A DNA stretch of 64,000 bases from assembly GCF_001649575.2 (NCBI RefSeq), contig NC_051439.1, positions 3,449,826-3,513,825 on the forward strand, given 5' to 3'. The translations under genes were made by a program, and so were the position numbers. Position 1 is the stretch's first letter, and each line of letters begins with the position of its first letter. The notes under the pieces are model-generated. The model had not been told where the DNA came from, ran no database searches, and saw only the letters and a list, made by a program, of their open reading frames with translations. Source of the DNA: Kryptolebias marmoratus. Its lineage: Eukaryota; Chordata; Actinopteri; Cyprinodontiformes; Rivulidae. Shown here one piece after another: positions 21,344 through 33,271 of the stretch.

Positions 21344-24300
21344 GTACACAAACTGTTCACACTGTCTCTCTGGCTATTATTCTGACATTTTTCATTTCTC
21401 TCTGACCAGATGCATAACTTCTGTTAGTAAAAACAAATCTGAACGTTATAAAGAGAAGCTGCATTAAATTTGGCTTCTATGTTTAATGGAAGGTTTTTAG
21501 GGAAGCATGTTTATCCATGGCAAAAAGACTAATGCACCTATGTTAACAAGCAGTGTAATCCATCTGCCAGGGCTGAGTAAAAAACATCTTCCAGATACAG
21601 ATTCGGCACTGGTTCTCTACATCGGTTGTTAATCACTTTTAAATTGGGCCATGTCCCACATCTGGTAATATTTTCATGCAAATCTTGTCTGGAATTTCTT
21701 GAGTAATCCTGTAAACAAACCATACCAAACATAAACCTCCTTGGTAAAGATTATCATCCACAAACAAGCAATCAGGACAGGTCTTTCATCTCAGAAGCAA
21801 ACTACTTTTTTTTTTTTCAAATGGAAATAATTTGAGTTTAATCCAGCTGGAGAATATGAATATGCAATGCAAAAGAAATTTACCCTTCTTGGGTTGTACA
21901 TGGATAAATATACAAAGCAGGGGCAATGGATAGCCTGGCACAAAAACAAATCTTATTTAAGTATGTTTGTAAAATGTACAACCCCCAACAAAGTTGGGAT
22001 GTTGTGTAAAACGTGAACAAAAACAGATTGCAATGATTTGCAAATATCATAAATCCATATTTTATTTGCGGTGGAACATGCATATCAAATGTTTAAGCTT
22101 TGTGCAAAGTTTAGGGAAAAAAAGGTAATTTTGAATTTGGTGGCAGCAACACATCTCCAAAAAGGTTGGGATATGGTCAGCAAAAAGCTGTAAAATTAAG
22201 AGGTACAAATAAGAAACCGCTGAAGGAGCATTTTGCAATAAATTAGGTTAAATAGCAATGATACAGAAAGAGGGCTGTGTATAAAAAGAGTATTTCAGAG
22301 GCTCAGTGACCTATAAGTAAAAATGGGCAGAGGTTCACCACAGTGTGAAACTGAAATTCTTCCACTATTTTTAGACAGACTGTTATTCCTCAGTGGGAAA
22401 TCTGGAAGGCTTTAAATATCCCATCATCTACAGTTTATAATATCATCAAAAGATTTACAGAGTCTGGAAAAATCTCTGGGCGTGAAGAAAAGGGCTGAAA
22501 GTCAATTTTGGATTTCTGTGATCTTCAGGCCCTCAGGGGCCACTGTATTAAAAACAGGTCTGATTCTGTTCTGGACATCACTGCATGGACTCAGGAACAC
22601 TTCCACAGATCACTGTACCATCCACTAATGCTGCTTAAAGCTCTATCAGGCACAAAATAAATCATATCAGCATTGAGAAACATCATCTTCTCTGAGCTGA
22701 CGCTCATTTAAAGTGGATTGAGGCAAAGTAGAAAACTGTTCTGTGGTCATCTAATTTCTTTTTCCACTTTCTGGTCCACGGGGACCTGGTGCCTATCTCC
22801 AGCAGTCACTATGAGAGGCAGTGAGTGCTAGACAGGTCGCAAGTCCATCACAGGGACACATAAAGACAAACGACCATTCACTCACTCACTCACTCAAACC
22901 CAGGGACAATTTAGAGTTACCAGTTAACCTAACAATCATGTTTTTGGTTCATAGGAGGGAACTGGTGTACCCAGAGAAAACCTATATGTGCACAGGGAGA
23001 ATGTGCAAGCAGGAAAGGCCCCAGGTCAAGAGGTGGTCCTGTGACCTTCTCACTGTGAGGCGACAGCTCTACCACTGCTCCACTATGTCCCCCAGACAAA
23101 TTAAGATTTTAAATTATTTTTGGAAACCAGACACTACGTCTTCCATACTAAAGAGTAGAGAATCAAACCAGCCTGTTATCAGCACACAGTTCAAAAGCCT
23201 GCCTCTCTGATGGTATGAGGGTGCATTAGTGCCTCTGGCAGCTTATAAATTTGGAAGGTCTTGCATATTTTAGCAAGACAATGCTAAACGTCACACTGCA
23301 TCTGTTACAACATATCTGTAAGAGTCTGGGTGCTGAACTGACCCGCCTGCAGTCCAGACCTCTCAGCAAGTGAAAACATTTGACTCATCATGAAATGAAA
23401 AATGCAATAAAGAAGACCCAGGACTGTTGAGCAGCTAGAATCCTCCATCAGAGCAGAATGGGACAACATTCCATCTAAAACCTCCAGCAGCTGCTCTCCT
23501 CAGTTCCTGGATGTTACAGACTGATGGTAAAACAAGAGGAGATGTGTCACTTGAGTAAATAAGTTCCATCTTTTTTGAGACATCTTGCTACCATCAAATT
23601 TAAAATGACCTTTTTTATCTTAAAAATAGTACTTTCTTAGTTTAAACATTTGATACATTTACTATGTTCCATTGTGAGTAAAATATGGGTTTATGAGATT
23701 TGCAAATCATTGCATTTTATATTTATTTACCTTTTACACAACATCCCAACTTTGTCAGAAAATGAGGTTGTAAAACTATTCCTATTTTATCTGAAACACT
23801 AAAATAAAAGTGTAAAATAAATCTGTTGACATTGAAACATTTCAGTTTTGCTTTGGCAGTCAGAATTAAGAATAAGTCTATTGTAATATGAAATAATGTT
23901 AGAAATAATTTGTTGCTGAAGGCAAATTTTGACATGGATCACTGGGGGGAAAAAAATCATTTGTGACTCTCTCCATTCCAGCCCTGATGGAGCCTCGGTG
24001 GGTAATTAAACTTAGATTGCGTTCAGAGTCTGTTTGTAGAGATAGCAGTTACAGGAAGTGTGTGAGGCTTGAAGCCTAATTCAGTCAGATTGCTCCCTTA
24101 CCTGTCTGTGCTTTTTCCAGTTTGAGTGTAGTCAGCTATATCTGTTTTATTATCTTGGAGACTGTTTAATCAGCACTGCAGGGCATCATATAATCAGCCA
24201 TCTGATTCAAATGTTGGCAAATTGATTAATTCTAGCTGGACTTGTTACTGCCCCATCTCATATAATTTCAATTGTCCTAAATCTATATTGGTTTTAATAG

Positions 24301-27300
24301 CTTTAAATTCCCTTTATGTTCTTTTTTCATCTGTGCTTTTATGCTCTTGTGCTTTCTGACTAATCCTACAATTTTCCTTCTGCCTCTTTTCTTCTTACTT
24401 CTGCTGCTTCCTGGTTGAATTAGGAGATCATACCAGGCAAAGGGGCATGGGAATGACCCTCTGCTAACTCTGCTTACCACTCTGGCTTCGGGTAACTGCT
24501 TATATCTTAAACACTCAGCGCATGACGAGTAATGCATCAGAAAATTTGTTATATTAAAAGATTGATTATAGAAAAAAAACAGGAAGCCTGGACTCTTCAG
24601 TGGTCGAGTTATTGAAATTAGGTTTCTTTGATCTTTTTTTTATCCTGGTGTAGTCGTATGCAGTTTGTTTTTGGTTTGTTTAAGTAAAGTAACACTTGAA
24701 TTATTTGTTAAAACGTTTCTTTTTTGAACAAACACTTGTTTCTGTGTTGCTCATGCCTATAGATACGTCGCAATTTTCTGTAACTCAAAGATTTCACACA
24801 GCATGACTTTCTGGAAGCTTTGACAAAAACAGCTATTTCAGACATAATTGGCCAAGTTCAAAGATTAGTGGACTAATCATGTAATGTTCATTCGTACAAG
24901 TGATGTTCTGGCTCAGTCAACAGAAACCTGGCTGAGCTCAACATATCTCACACTCGCCAACTCATGTTTGTCTGTTTCTGAGCTCACTGATGAATGTATT
25001 CAGAGCAAATATAACAGAGAAAATTAGGAATCCAGTTCCTGCTCACTTGTTAACTAATCATTAGTGATGGCAGCTGAGGAGTCTTACTCTACGTTGTTTC
25101 CTTTCTTCACTCCGTTCTCTACAGAATTTACTATTTATAAAAACACAAAAGCTGTAGCTCATCTGAGCTGACTACACTCCTGTTTCCCATTAACACTGTG
25201 TTTCTGTGGGCAGTTGTTTTTGGCTAGCGGCCTGATTTTGAATCTGTCGTGTGTATTAACAAAGTAACATGTCTCAAAATGGCTAAAATCATTGATAATC
25301 CGAAAAATGTCACAAATTTGCTAATCATTTTATTTGTCAGTACCAGATAATCAAGTTATTAAAACAATAAATTTTTATTTGTTCAGGGTTCAATTCATTG
25401 CTTCATATATTAAAGCTATAATACCGCTTACCGCTTTTAGTCCCTGATTTTTCTCAAAAGAAGAGAGAAGAACTTTACCTTTTTCAACCTGGTGTCTCTA
25501 ATTGTTCTCCCTCTGACTCTGTTTACATCCAGGGATTGTTTTACCGACTTAACATTCGTCACGCGCCAAGACTGTCCAACGTGTACTCCTCAATGTTCCA
25601 ATATAAACAAACAACTCATAATTGTTAGCAACAAAACATAATTGCTGGTTGAGCTTATTTACTACAAATTATGCAGTAGATTTTTGGTAGTAAATGATGT
25701 GTAATTTTTAGTGGTTATTTTTATCCTAGATGATACACATAAGCAAACAAAAATTCTAATCAAAAACAATGAAAAATTGCATTATCTATTAGGCATTAAA
25801 AGCCTACCACTCCATATTGTGTCCTCCCTTTCATGCCAAAGTGAATACAAATGAAGCAAGAGCTTCGGATGCAAGAGCTCATGAGATGTTAGCCCTCAGA
25901 GCATGTAGTGATGATGCCTATCAGTTACTACCACACTAAATTTTAGCTCAATATCTGTAAAATGGAGTTGTAGCCATTTTAATTTTTTTTATTTCTTTAA
26001 GGTTACTTGGCTGTGACAGCCATCTTGAATCAGATTGACTCCAAAAGTTAATAAGTCTAGATGTTTACCTATATTTCAATAAAACCTGTCCAGTAGTTTA
26101 TGAAATATTTTGTTAACACAAGCTCAGACACTAGCAAAAGCATGATCGCTCCTTCACCTTCGGCAGTAATTATTCCTGTTGCTTTAAATAGATGATTGAA
26201 GAATGAAGACAGAAGAAAGGAGGTCAAATTAGTTGGTAATAAAATGCTTAAAGAAAGAGTTGTTTTTCTTTACATTTTTTGGCAAAGCTATTAAAAATCT
26301 TTGCTGGACAGTGATTATTAGATGAGACAATTTAGTCTAGATTGGTGACGGCCAGTGATCATGTTTTGTTTTCATTTAGGCTTTTATTTTCTGGGCTTAA
26401 CAGCATGATTGGACTCAAAATATAAATCCAAACATAATATTTAAAATATTCACATCACGATACTCAGAACACAACGCAGAAGTAAACTGCAGTTAATAAT
26501 CCTTTCCATTAAGTATAAATGTCTGTCACTTAAAGTAGTGAAAGAAGTAGCTACTCGTTTTTTGAAACAGATTTTGACTTAATAAAATGGAGCTGAATAA
26601 ATTGGAGCTTCCAACAACCCAAAATCATTATAACCATGATAACTTGCAGCTGTGCTCTTTGCTTCCTCTTCCATGTTTTCTGATAATTAAATGATAATTA
26701 GCTTGTTGATTATTTTACTGATATCCTTTTATGTTTATCATCTTTTTTTGGTCCTAAAATGCCTTTGATAACCCTGTTTCTTTGAGACCCATTCACCTTA
26801 ATCAGCTCAAATGTTATAAATCAAAGGTTCATCACTTCATGGATTATAATCAGATTACTACACAGAATATAAAGTATTAAGATTACAGATTACTCAATTT
26901 AAACATGGAATCGTGTTAGAATTCAAATTCCAGTTAATCTTAAATTTATGTACATTTATTTTCACGTTATAACTTATTTAAAGATTTTCTTTTCGTTAAT
27001 TTAATTTATTAAATAGAAGCTACTTGATGCTTAAATAAAAACAGATCTAAATGTTTAACTCAAAACAAGTCTCAGACCTCGCTGGACTTCAAATCAGTTC
27101 GTCTCTTTGGTGTTTTTTTTGTTTTGTTTTGTTTTTTTGTTCACTGGAAAAAATGCCTTTTACAAATATTATTTTTTTCCCACTTTTTCTCAGCACCTAA
27201 CAGCTTCCTTTTTCCCTCCACAGTCACTGGAAAGCACACGGCGGATGCTGCAGATGGCAGAAGAGGTGAGACTTGGGATACTTTTGTTCTTTGGGATAGA

Positions 27301-30300
27301 ACAAATAAAATAATTGTGTGGCCTTGTTTTATTGACCTGAATGTGTTAGAAAACACAAAGTGATTTTATCATGTTTTAAATGTTTTCACTTGTTCCAGAA
27401 TAACATTAAACATTATTCTTAACAGTTAAGCTTGAATAAAAAAGTAATCTTGTTGTCAAACTTTTTTTTTGTCGATAAGTATATGAATATATTTTGTATT
27501 TTTCATATTTTTCTCTCCTATTCTATTTGGCAATTGATTGTAAATTTGTTTGGCTCTTTTTGTGTTTTCTTTTCTAGAGCAAACAGACCGGAGCCAACAC
27601 TATGGTGATGCTGGATCAACAGGGAGGTAAGTAAACAGAACAACATGGCCATTTTATCCCATACTTGTTTTTAGCTGCATTTATTTAGTGACATTATAAA
27701 TATTTAAGTAGGTAGAGTTAACTTTATTCCACTTGAAGCAATGACACTTTTTGAAAGACTTTATTATCAGCTTTAAAGAGTAATATTTGAAAAAATAAAA
27801 AGGATATTTGCTCAGGGTTGAGACAATTATTTCAGAAAAAAAAGGAGACTTTTTAATTGTAAGTATGCTTTTAATGATAATTCAGCATTAGGAAAACAAA
27901 CACAAAATGCTAATAAATTAGAGTTTTTGTATACTTCAGAAAATCTAGTGTACTGGTGGTGCTGAGTTACAGGGATCCTCAGCAGTGATCAGATTAACAA
28001 ATAATCTGAACATCTGCGTTTTAGCTCTTTGATTTTGCTTCTAATTGTTTTTTGTTTTTTTTCATCTTCAGGTTTAAACTGATATTATTCCTTTTTTTAT
28101 TTTACCTGCAGTAGTGCTGGGCGATATGGAAAAAATTCTATATCACGATATGGATAATTTTATGTCACGATAACGATATATATCACGATATACCCCAATT
28201 ACGTACGTTGTCAGTTATTCTCTGAAAAATATGAAAAAATAATCTAATTTCTGATCTGACCTTTTTCAAGCTTTATTTCGAAGTGACATTTAACTGAACT
28301 TTCACAAATGAGATCTGCTGCATTTTAGTGCAGCAATATATATGTACCTGTTACGACGTAACAGTATCAAATGACAACAGACTCCATTNNNNNNNNNNNN
28401 NNNNNNNNNNNNNNNNNNNNNNNNNNNNNNNNNNNNNNNNNNNNNNNNNNNNNNNNNNNNNNNNNNNNNNNNNNNNNNNNNNNNNNNNNNNNNNNNNNNN
28501 NNNNNNNNNNNNNNNNNNNNNNNNNNNNNNNNNNNNNNNNNNNNNNNNNNNNNNNNNNNNNNNNNNNNNNNNNNNNNNNNNNNNNNNNNNNNNNNNNNNN
28601 NNNNNNNNNNNNNNNNNNNNNNNNNNNNNNNNNNNNNNNNNNNNNNNNNNNNNNNNNNNNNNNNNNNNNNNNNNNNNNNNNNNNNNNNNNNNNNNNNNNN
28701 NNNNNNNNNNNNNNNNNNNNNNNNNNNNNNNNNNNNNNNNNNNNNNNNNNNNNNNNNNNNNNNNNNNNNNNNNNNNNNNNNNTATTTATCACTTATATAA
28801 ACTGAATGTATGCAAAGTGACAACACTAATACATTAGTCGTAGCCTACGTTATGAAATATTTACATGAATCATTGATACAATTATGATAGAAACGATAGA
28901 GACGGTAGAAGAAAATATATCACGATAGACACTTTTCTATCGTCCCCACGATATGTATCGTTATATCGCCCAGCACTAACCTGCAGTAAGGTTTTCTTTT
29001 TGCGAACTCCATTAGTCTTTCCACTACAGTAACTTAATTTTTACACAGTTAGTCACATCAAAGTCTGTTCTAAAAAAAGAGAATAAATTTAATTCAATTC
29101 TATACAATTTGTCTTATTGTTGCCCACCACTGACGGAGAGAAGGGTTTTAATGAAGTTTTCAAATAGTAATTATTGGATGTGAATCTACAACTGATTACC
29201 TTTTGGAGTCAACCCCATTCAAGATGGCTGCCACACCTTAGCCAAATGGTCATAAACAAGTCAGTTTTACAGATATTGAGCTAAAATTTGGCGTGTTAGT
29301 GGCTGAATCATTCAGAACACATACTCCTACCGCTACACATCTTTGCTAAAACCTTTGGCAATAACTGTTAGTCAACCATGTCTGTCTGTTAGCAAAATAT
29401 CTGTTAGGCAGATTTTAGTGAAGCTCTCACAAAGTGACAATTAGATTTTATGAAACCAACAGATTGTGTTGAAACTTCACTTCAACACGTCTGAGCAAAC
29501 CTGGTGAGGTGATAAAGAAGAAAAAGAAAATCATTAACAGGACTGATTTGTAGGATGTAGAACTTTATAAAAAAGGCAAAGTCTGACTTGGTTTTGTGTG
29601 CTTGTGTGATTTAGAGCAGCTGAGGCGTATAGAAGACGGCATGGACCAGATCAACGAGGACATGAAGCAGGCTGACAAAAACCTGACTGACCTGTCCAAG
29701 TGCTGTGGTCTGTGTGTGTGCCCCTGTGACAGGTACACTGCACGCTCCGGGGGGCTCCCAGCCTGCTGTCATCACATCACTTTGCTATTTGCTAACACTT
29801 TAATGACGCCACTTCAATTAATCTGTGTGTTTTTGCATAAATACTACATAAACCAGAGCTATGGCACAAATGTGGTTGGAATAGGAGAGTAATATTTCAA
29901 GTCCAACACTAATTTGCTTTTAAAATGTGCCTTTATTTTGAAATGATTGCTGTGCAGTGGTTGAAAATTGTTGTGCAGTTTTTGTTTGTCTAAGTTAGAA
30001 AATAAAACTTGGTTCTAAACACTAAAACAAAAAAAATCTTCCTAAAATGCCTTCGCTTTGGACAAGATACTTTGATTATCAAGATATAAGGTAGGGAGTC
30101 TTTTCTTTTTACTGCTTTTTTATTAGCCTCTGCCTTTTATAAAGCGGATTAGAAGAATTTAATTTGGACTTTCCTGTGTAGGTTTGAGGTAACACAGATT
30201 TACCTGGATTTCTTCATTCATTCCAGGGCTAACTCGGTTGAGAATGACCAGCGTTACAAGCGCACATGGGGTACTGGAACTGAGGACGGGGACGGCAGCA

Positions 30301-32181
30301 ACTCCAAAGTGGTCTCACGGCAGCCCTCGGCTGTTCGCAACGGGCAGGCCTCCCAGGTGCAAGCCCCAGCCCCATCAGGTCCATACATCAAGAGGTGGGC
30401 TTCTGACCGTTCTGGCTCCACGCTTCCATCAGTTTGTACATCCTGTTTATGGTCACCAAGATTAACAAACGTTACTTTGGATTTGGTTTTGCAGGATAAC
30501 CAACGATGCACGAGAGGATGAAATGGAGGAAAATCTTGAGGTGGTCGGCAGCATCATTGGCAACCTGAAGGACATGGCTGTGAATATGGGCAGTGAAATC
30601 GACAAGCAGAACACACAGATCGACCGCATCACTGATAAGGTGAGGCTCATTGTTGTACATGTTTGTGCCATTTCTGCTTCTTCAAACGTAGCAGTGAGTT
30701 TTCATGTCAGCAGTTATCAGGAAGTACTTGTTAATGCAGACTACAAGATGTCAAACAGCACAAAGTATAGGTAATCAGGTAAAAAAATTCTATATTTACC
30801 AAAAGCACATTTTTAAAATGTTAACATTACTTTTTCTACAAACTAAATACAACTTTAGAACCATGTCTTAAAGAAAAGTCACACTGTTATCATCACTGTT
30901 CAACAACAAACTGTTGAATTAATCTGTAGATCAGCTCCATTTTCATACCCTTCAGTTATTTATTCTGAATTTGAAGGGAAGCCAATGGAGTGAAGCTAAA
31001 ACTGGAGCTATCACATCTCTGTTCTTTTGATGACTTTTAAAGTTTCCCCGGGAGTCCAGCAGGACAGTTTTTAGCTGCTTTAACGCAGGTTTATTAGGCT
31101 TTGACACGTGGCAACACTTCACAAAACAAGCGCCCGCAGAATATCTTATTCAGCACATACAAAGTTTTAATAAACTTAACTTCTGCTGACATGTTTTCAC
31201 TCTGAAGCAACGTTAGCTCTTCTGTTTTGACTGGTCGTTTGTGTCGACACGCATTCTTGCGGTTTCAATTGTGGGCCAACAAAACTTCAGTAAAATCATT
31301 CCCTAACGTCATAGAATAATATATTTTTCTGCTAGAACTTTGTGCTTGGTGTTACATGTTCACCCCTTAACCCTCATATCACACCAACACACACAGAGGA
31401 GCAGCCAAATCCACCCTTTTATTTATTGTGGACAACGTTCCCACTGAGATTGTTAGGAGCAACCTAGATTTCTTCGATAATATCCACATAACAAATTCTG
31501 ACCTGAGTTTTGCAGTAGATTCTTCTTCTGTTCCCAGTTTGCTCTGAGTCTGTTCCTGGTTGTAGAGCCTGAATGGTCAGAAGCATTCCGAAACTCAGAG
31601 GTGGTGGCTCCCTTTAGTGTGACAGTCATCGCAAACCAGCAGGACACGTCTCTGACTTGTCCTTCAGTGGCTCAGCCAAAGCCTGCACCTAAATCCCAAA
31701 CCCCATCACAGCGTGGAGAGTCCAGAGGACGGCTCTTCAGAGCTGCTTCCCATCCAGTCCGAGGGATTGTAGGATTGTAGGATTATTAGTCTGGGAGAAT
31801 GGGATGAAGCGGCCAAAGCCAGCAGTGCAAAGCTGACTAAAGACTTCTCCTGGAAGGGTCTGAATCCTTCAGCACATTTGAAATTTAAATAAACGGTAAT
31901 CTAATATGTGAAAATGCAACATAATGAGGGAAATGAGGGAAAATGATCCACTCTCCTATAAAAACATTTTCTACTCAGTTTTTTGTTTCCCTGTATCCAC
32001 TGGAGGTTTTTTTTTACGTTCTATCTTTGTGCCAGTTGATTTATACATAAATATACATTTGTTTCAAGAAAACAGTTTTACATAATCTCTTTTTTTTTTC
32101 TATTTGTTTTTCCTTCAGGCGGACATGAACAAAGTGCGCATTGATGTGGCAAACGATAGAGCCAACAAGCTCATCAAATAA
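21287..32181 (+). CDS. snap23: SNAP23, plasma-membrane Qb/Qc SNARE (complete, seven coding exons)
   Basis: SNAP23 supplies two of the four SNARE helices that drive vesicle fusion at the plasma membrane, pairing with syntaxins and VAMPs. Coding exons are 21287-21343, 27224-27265, 27578-27626, 29615-29732, 30227-30394, 30495-30639 and 32119-32181, all GT-AG with matching phases, giving 213 residues (human SNAP23 has 211). The first SNARE helix covers about residues 8-75 with zero-layer Gln48. The cysteine cluster CCGLCVCPC has Cys79, 80, 83, 85 and 87, the membrane-attachment (palmitoylation) site. A variable linker follows. The second SNARE helix covers about 145-208 with zero-layer Gln183. 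The C-terminus NKLIK resembles SNAP23 rather than SNAP25, which ends in MLGSG. The chosen start at 21287 (AACATGG, strong context) gives the usual family N-terminus MEDMSVEQ. The frame is also open upstream to the exon edge, so a 20-residue longer form is possible. Confidence 0.95.
22324..23530 (+). pseudogene. Tc1/mariner-type transposase remnant
   Basis: Starts with ATGGGCAGAGGTTCACCA. It keeps helix-turn-helix-coding stretches (CCATCATCTACAGTTTATAA, then ATCAAAAGATTTACAGAGTC) and a later part with GTGGATTGAGGCAAAG and GTTCTGTGGTCA. In-frame stops and frameshifts are frequent, and a different repeat interrupts it at 22749-23092, so it cannot make an active enzyme. Confidence 0.75.
22749..23092 (+). 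mobile_element. Abundant vertebrate/fish interspersed repeat nested in the Tc1 copy
   Basis: Contains GACAGGTCGCAAGTCCATCA, ACAGGGACACATAAAGACAA, GGACAATTTAGAGTTACCAG and CACAGGGAGAATGTGCAAGC, the blocks of a very common fish repeat. Transposase homology stops before it (GTTCTGTGGTCAT) and resumes after it (CAGACAAATTAAGATTTT). Confidence 0.7.
23773..27223 (+). other. Rest of snap23 intron 2
   Basis: Mostly unrecognised AT-rich sequence, apart from one reverse monomer of the tandem-monomer family at 25900-26140. Confidence 0.6.
25900..26140 (-). repeat. Tandem-monomer family, single monomer, reverse
   Basis: TTTTAGCTCAATATCTGTAA (about 25942-25961), CTGTGACAGCCATCTTGAAT (about 26011-26030), then 'tatgaaatattttgttaac' near 26100. 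Confidence 0.6.
27224..27265 (+). CDS. snap23: snap23 coding exon 2
   Basis: 42 bp in phase 0, encoding [14 protein letters not shown], the start of the first SNARE helix. Acceptor CTCCACAG, donor GTGAGA. Confidence 0.95.
27578..27626 (+). CDS. snap23: snap23 coding exon 3
   Basis: 49 bp encoding [16 protein letters not shown] plus one base of a Glu codon. It carries zero-layer Gln48. Donor GTAAGT. Confidence 0.95.
28104..28986. mobile_element. hAT-superfamily non-autonomous element with perfect target duplication
   Basis: Element body 28112-28978. The left terminus TAGTGCTGGGCGATAT is exactly complemented by the right terminus ATATCGCCCAGCACTA. The 8-bp duplication ACCTGCAG flanks it at 28104-28111 and 28979-28986; 8 bp is the hAT signature. 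The subterminal parts repeat ATCACGATA-like words. The middle is an assembly gap (28389-28782), so coding content cannot be judged. Confidence 0.9.
28389..28782. other. Assembly gap (394 N)
   Basis: Undetermined bases inside the hAT element. Apparent open frames across it are artefacts. Confidence 0.99.
29120..29455 (+). repeat. Tandem-monomer family copy
   Basis: GGTTTTAATGAAGTTTTC, CAAGATGGCTGCCACACC (29220-29237), CAGATATTGAGCTAAAATTT, then the start of a second monomer (TCTGTTAGCAAAATATCTG) that is soon lost. Confidence 0.65.
29615..29732 (+). CDS. snap23: snap23 coding exon 4 (cysteine cluster)
   Basis: 118 bp that completes helix 1 ([16 protein letters not shown]...) and encodes [11 protein letters not shown]. 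It ends AG|GTACAC within an Arg codon. Confidence 0.95.
30227..30394 (+). CDS. snap23: snap23 coding exon 5 (linker)
   Basis: 168 bp encoding the interhelical linker ([15 protein letters not shown]...GPYIK). This is the fastest-changing part of the family, here rich in Ser, Gln, Ala and Pro. Confidence 0.93.
30495..30639 (+). CDS. snap23: snap23 coding exon 6 (second SNARE helix)
   Basis: 145 bp encoding [14 protein letters not shown]...[18 protein letters not shown]...RITDK, with zero-layer Gln183. Acceptor TTTTGCAG, donor GTGAGG. Confidence 0.95.
30640..32118 (+). other. snap23 last intron
   Basis: No repeat or gene could be identified with confidence. 31020-31800 is richer in GC than its flanks and may be an old mobile element. 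Confidence 0.45.
32119..32181 (+). CDS. snap23: snap23 terminal coding exon
   Basis: Encodes [20 protein letters not shown] and then TAA (32179-32181). Acceptor CTTCAG. Confidence 0.95.
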   Translation, partial: ADMNKVRIDVANDRANKLIK

Positions 32182-32568
32182 ACCAGGAACCCTACTTCTG
32201 CTCATTTTGTCTTCAACTTTAAACCTCCTTAGCTACATACATGTACATTGTATATTTCTGCACATGCACAGATACACACTCTCTCTGTAGAAAGAACTTT
32301 GGTCCTGAAGAGGTTTTGCCAGCAGTGTGCCGCTGACACCATGTGACACACACGTATACGGGTGATGCTGGACTGTAGGGAGCAGAACGCTGAACCAAAG
32401 AGGAGGTGGCAGAGCGCCCATCACTGCTGTTTGAGCCCAAACCCGCACCAGGCTTGTAGCAACATATCACGTTACATTCACTGTGAGGGAAGAAGCACGG
32501 GTCAGCTGCTTTCTGTCTGCTTCTGTTCCTAACATTTGCCTTTCTCTCACTTTCTCTCTCAAGAACTG

Positions 32569-32572
<4 letters not shown>

Positions 32573-32620
<48 letters not shown>
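32573..32620. repeat. (TG)24 microsatellite
   Basis: Uninterrupted TG run in the snap23 3' UTR. Confidence 0.97.
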
Positions 32621-32623
<3 letters not shown>

Positions 32624-32712
32624 AGTCTGAGGTGCCGTCTCATCTTAACCTTTCTGAGAATCCGAATGCGTCATTGATCAAAATTGTTTCACTCAACTCC
32701 TGTTTGTTGTGT

Positions 32713-32718
32713 AATAAA
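32713..32718 (+). promoter_or_regulatory. Candidate poly(A) signal, snap23 proximal
   Basis: AATAAA about 530 bp past the stop codon. Confidence 0.45.
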
Positions 32719-33265
32719 GTTTATTGTGTCATATATTATTTTGAGGCTATATTTAATTATTCGTGAAGCAGAAATGACTTGCGGATAAAGCTGGTTTTTT
32801 TTGCTTTGTCATTTCTTCCATTTCAGATTTAAAAGCCATTTAAAAAAAACAAAAACTAAATGTGCCTTTGGTAATCTTGGCAGATCTTTTTATGCTGGAA
32901 TTCAAAGTGTGTCTTTTGAATAACAGAAATTAAATGTTACTTTTTAATATTCAGACTGATGGGAGTAACTTTGTAATAACAGCTTTGACCTGCTGATATA
33001 AGAATCCTTACCTCCCAGCTTCTTGTGCTTCGGATGTGAAGGAACGTTCATTTATATCCTTCTGAAGCATGAAGTTTATTTTTTATCGACTTAAATACAG
33101 CTGTGCTTTAACAACAGTCGTACTTCATGGAAAAGTGTCTCTTCAGGTTTTTTTTTCTCTCTGTCGTGTTGATGTAAATATGAAATATTCTGTTATGGTG
33201 TATTAAATGCCTGTAGTCTCTTTGTTAATCTAATTCCATCTGTCTTTCTTTGTTACGTCTGCATT

Positions 33266-33271
33266 AATAAA
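33266..33271 (+). promoter_or_regulatory. Candidate poly(A) signal, snap23 distal
   Basis: AATAAA about 1.1 kb past the stop codon. Confidence 0.4.

Larger units (their letters stand above)
21977..23772 (+). mobile_element. Tc1/mariner-superfamily transposon, decayed, with nested insertion
   Basis: The ends TACAACCCCCAACAAAGTTG (21977-21996) and, inverted, ...CAACTTTGTCAGAAAATGAGGTTGTA (to 23772) are terminal inverted repeats. The TA dinucleotides at both edges are the expected target duplication. Inner terminal blocks also pair: TTGTGTAAAACGTGAAC against TTTACCTTTTACACAAC, and 'gcaatgatttgcaaat' at both ends. The interior resembles a widespread fish Tc1-type element. Confidence 0.85.

Noticed and set aside
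23723..23935. Possible gene at the right end of the Tc1/mariner copy
   Set aside because: It straddles the transposon terminus and flank. No match, probably chance.
28302..28837. Four open frames of 141-174 codons on both strands
   Set aside because: They run through the 394-N gap and exist only because undetermined bases cannot be stops.
30254..30511. 85-codon - strand frame
   Set aside because: Antisense of the snap23 linker exon.
32483..32766. Cys-Val-rich open frames
   Set aside because: Translation of the (TG)24 microsatellite in the snap23 3' UTR.
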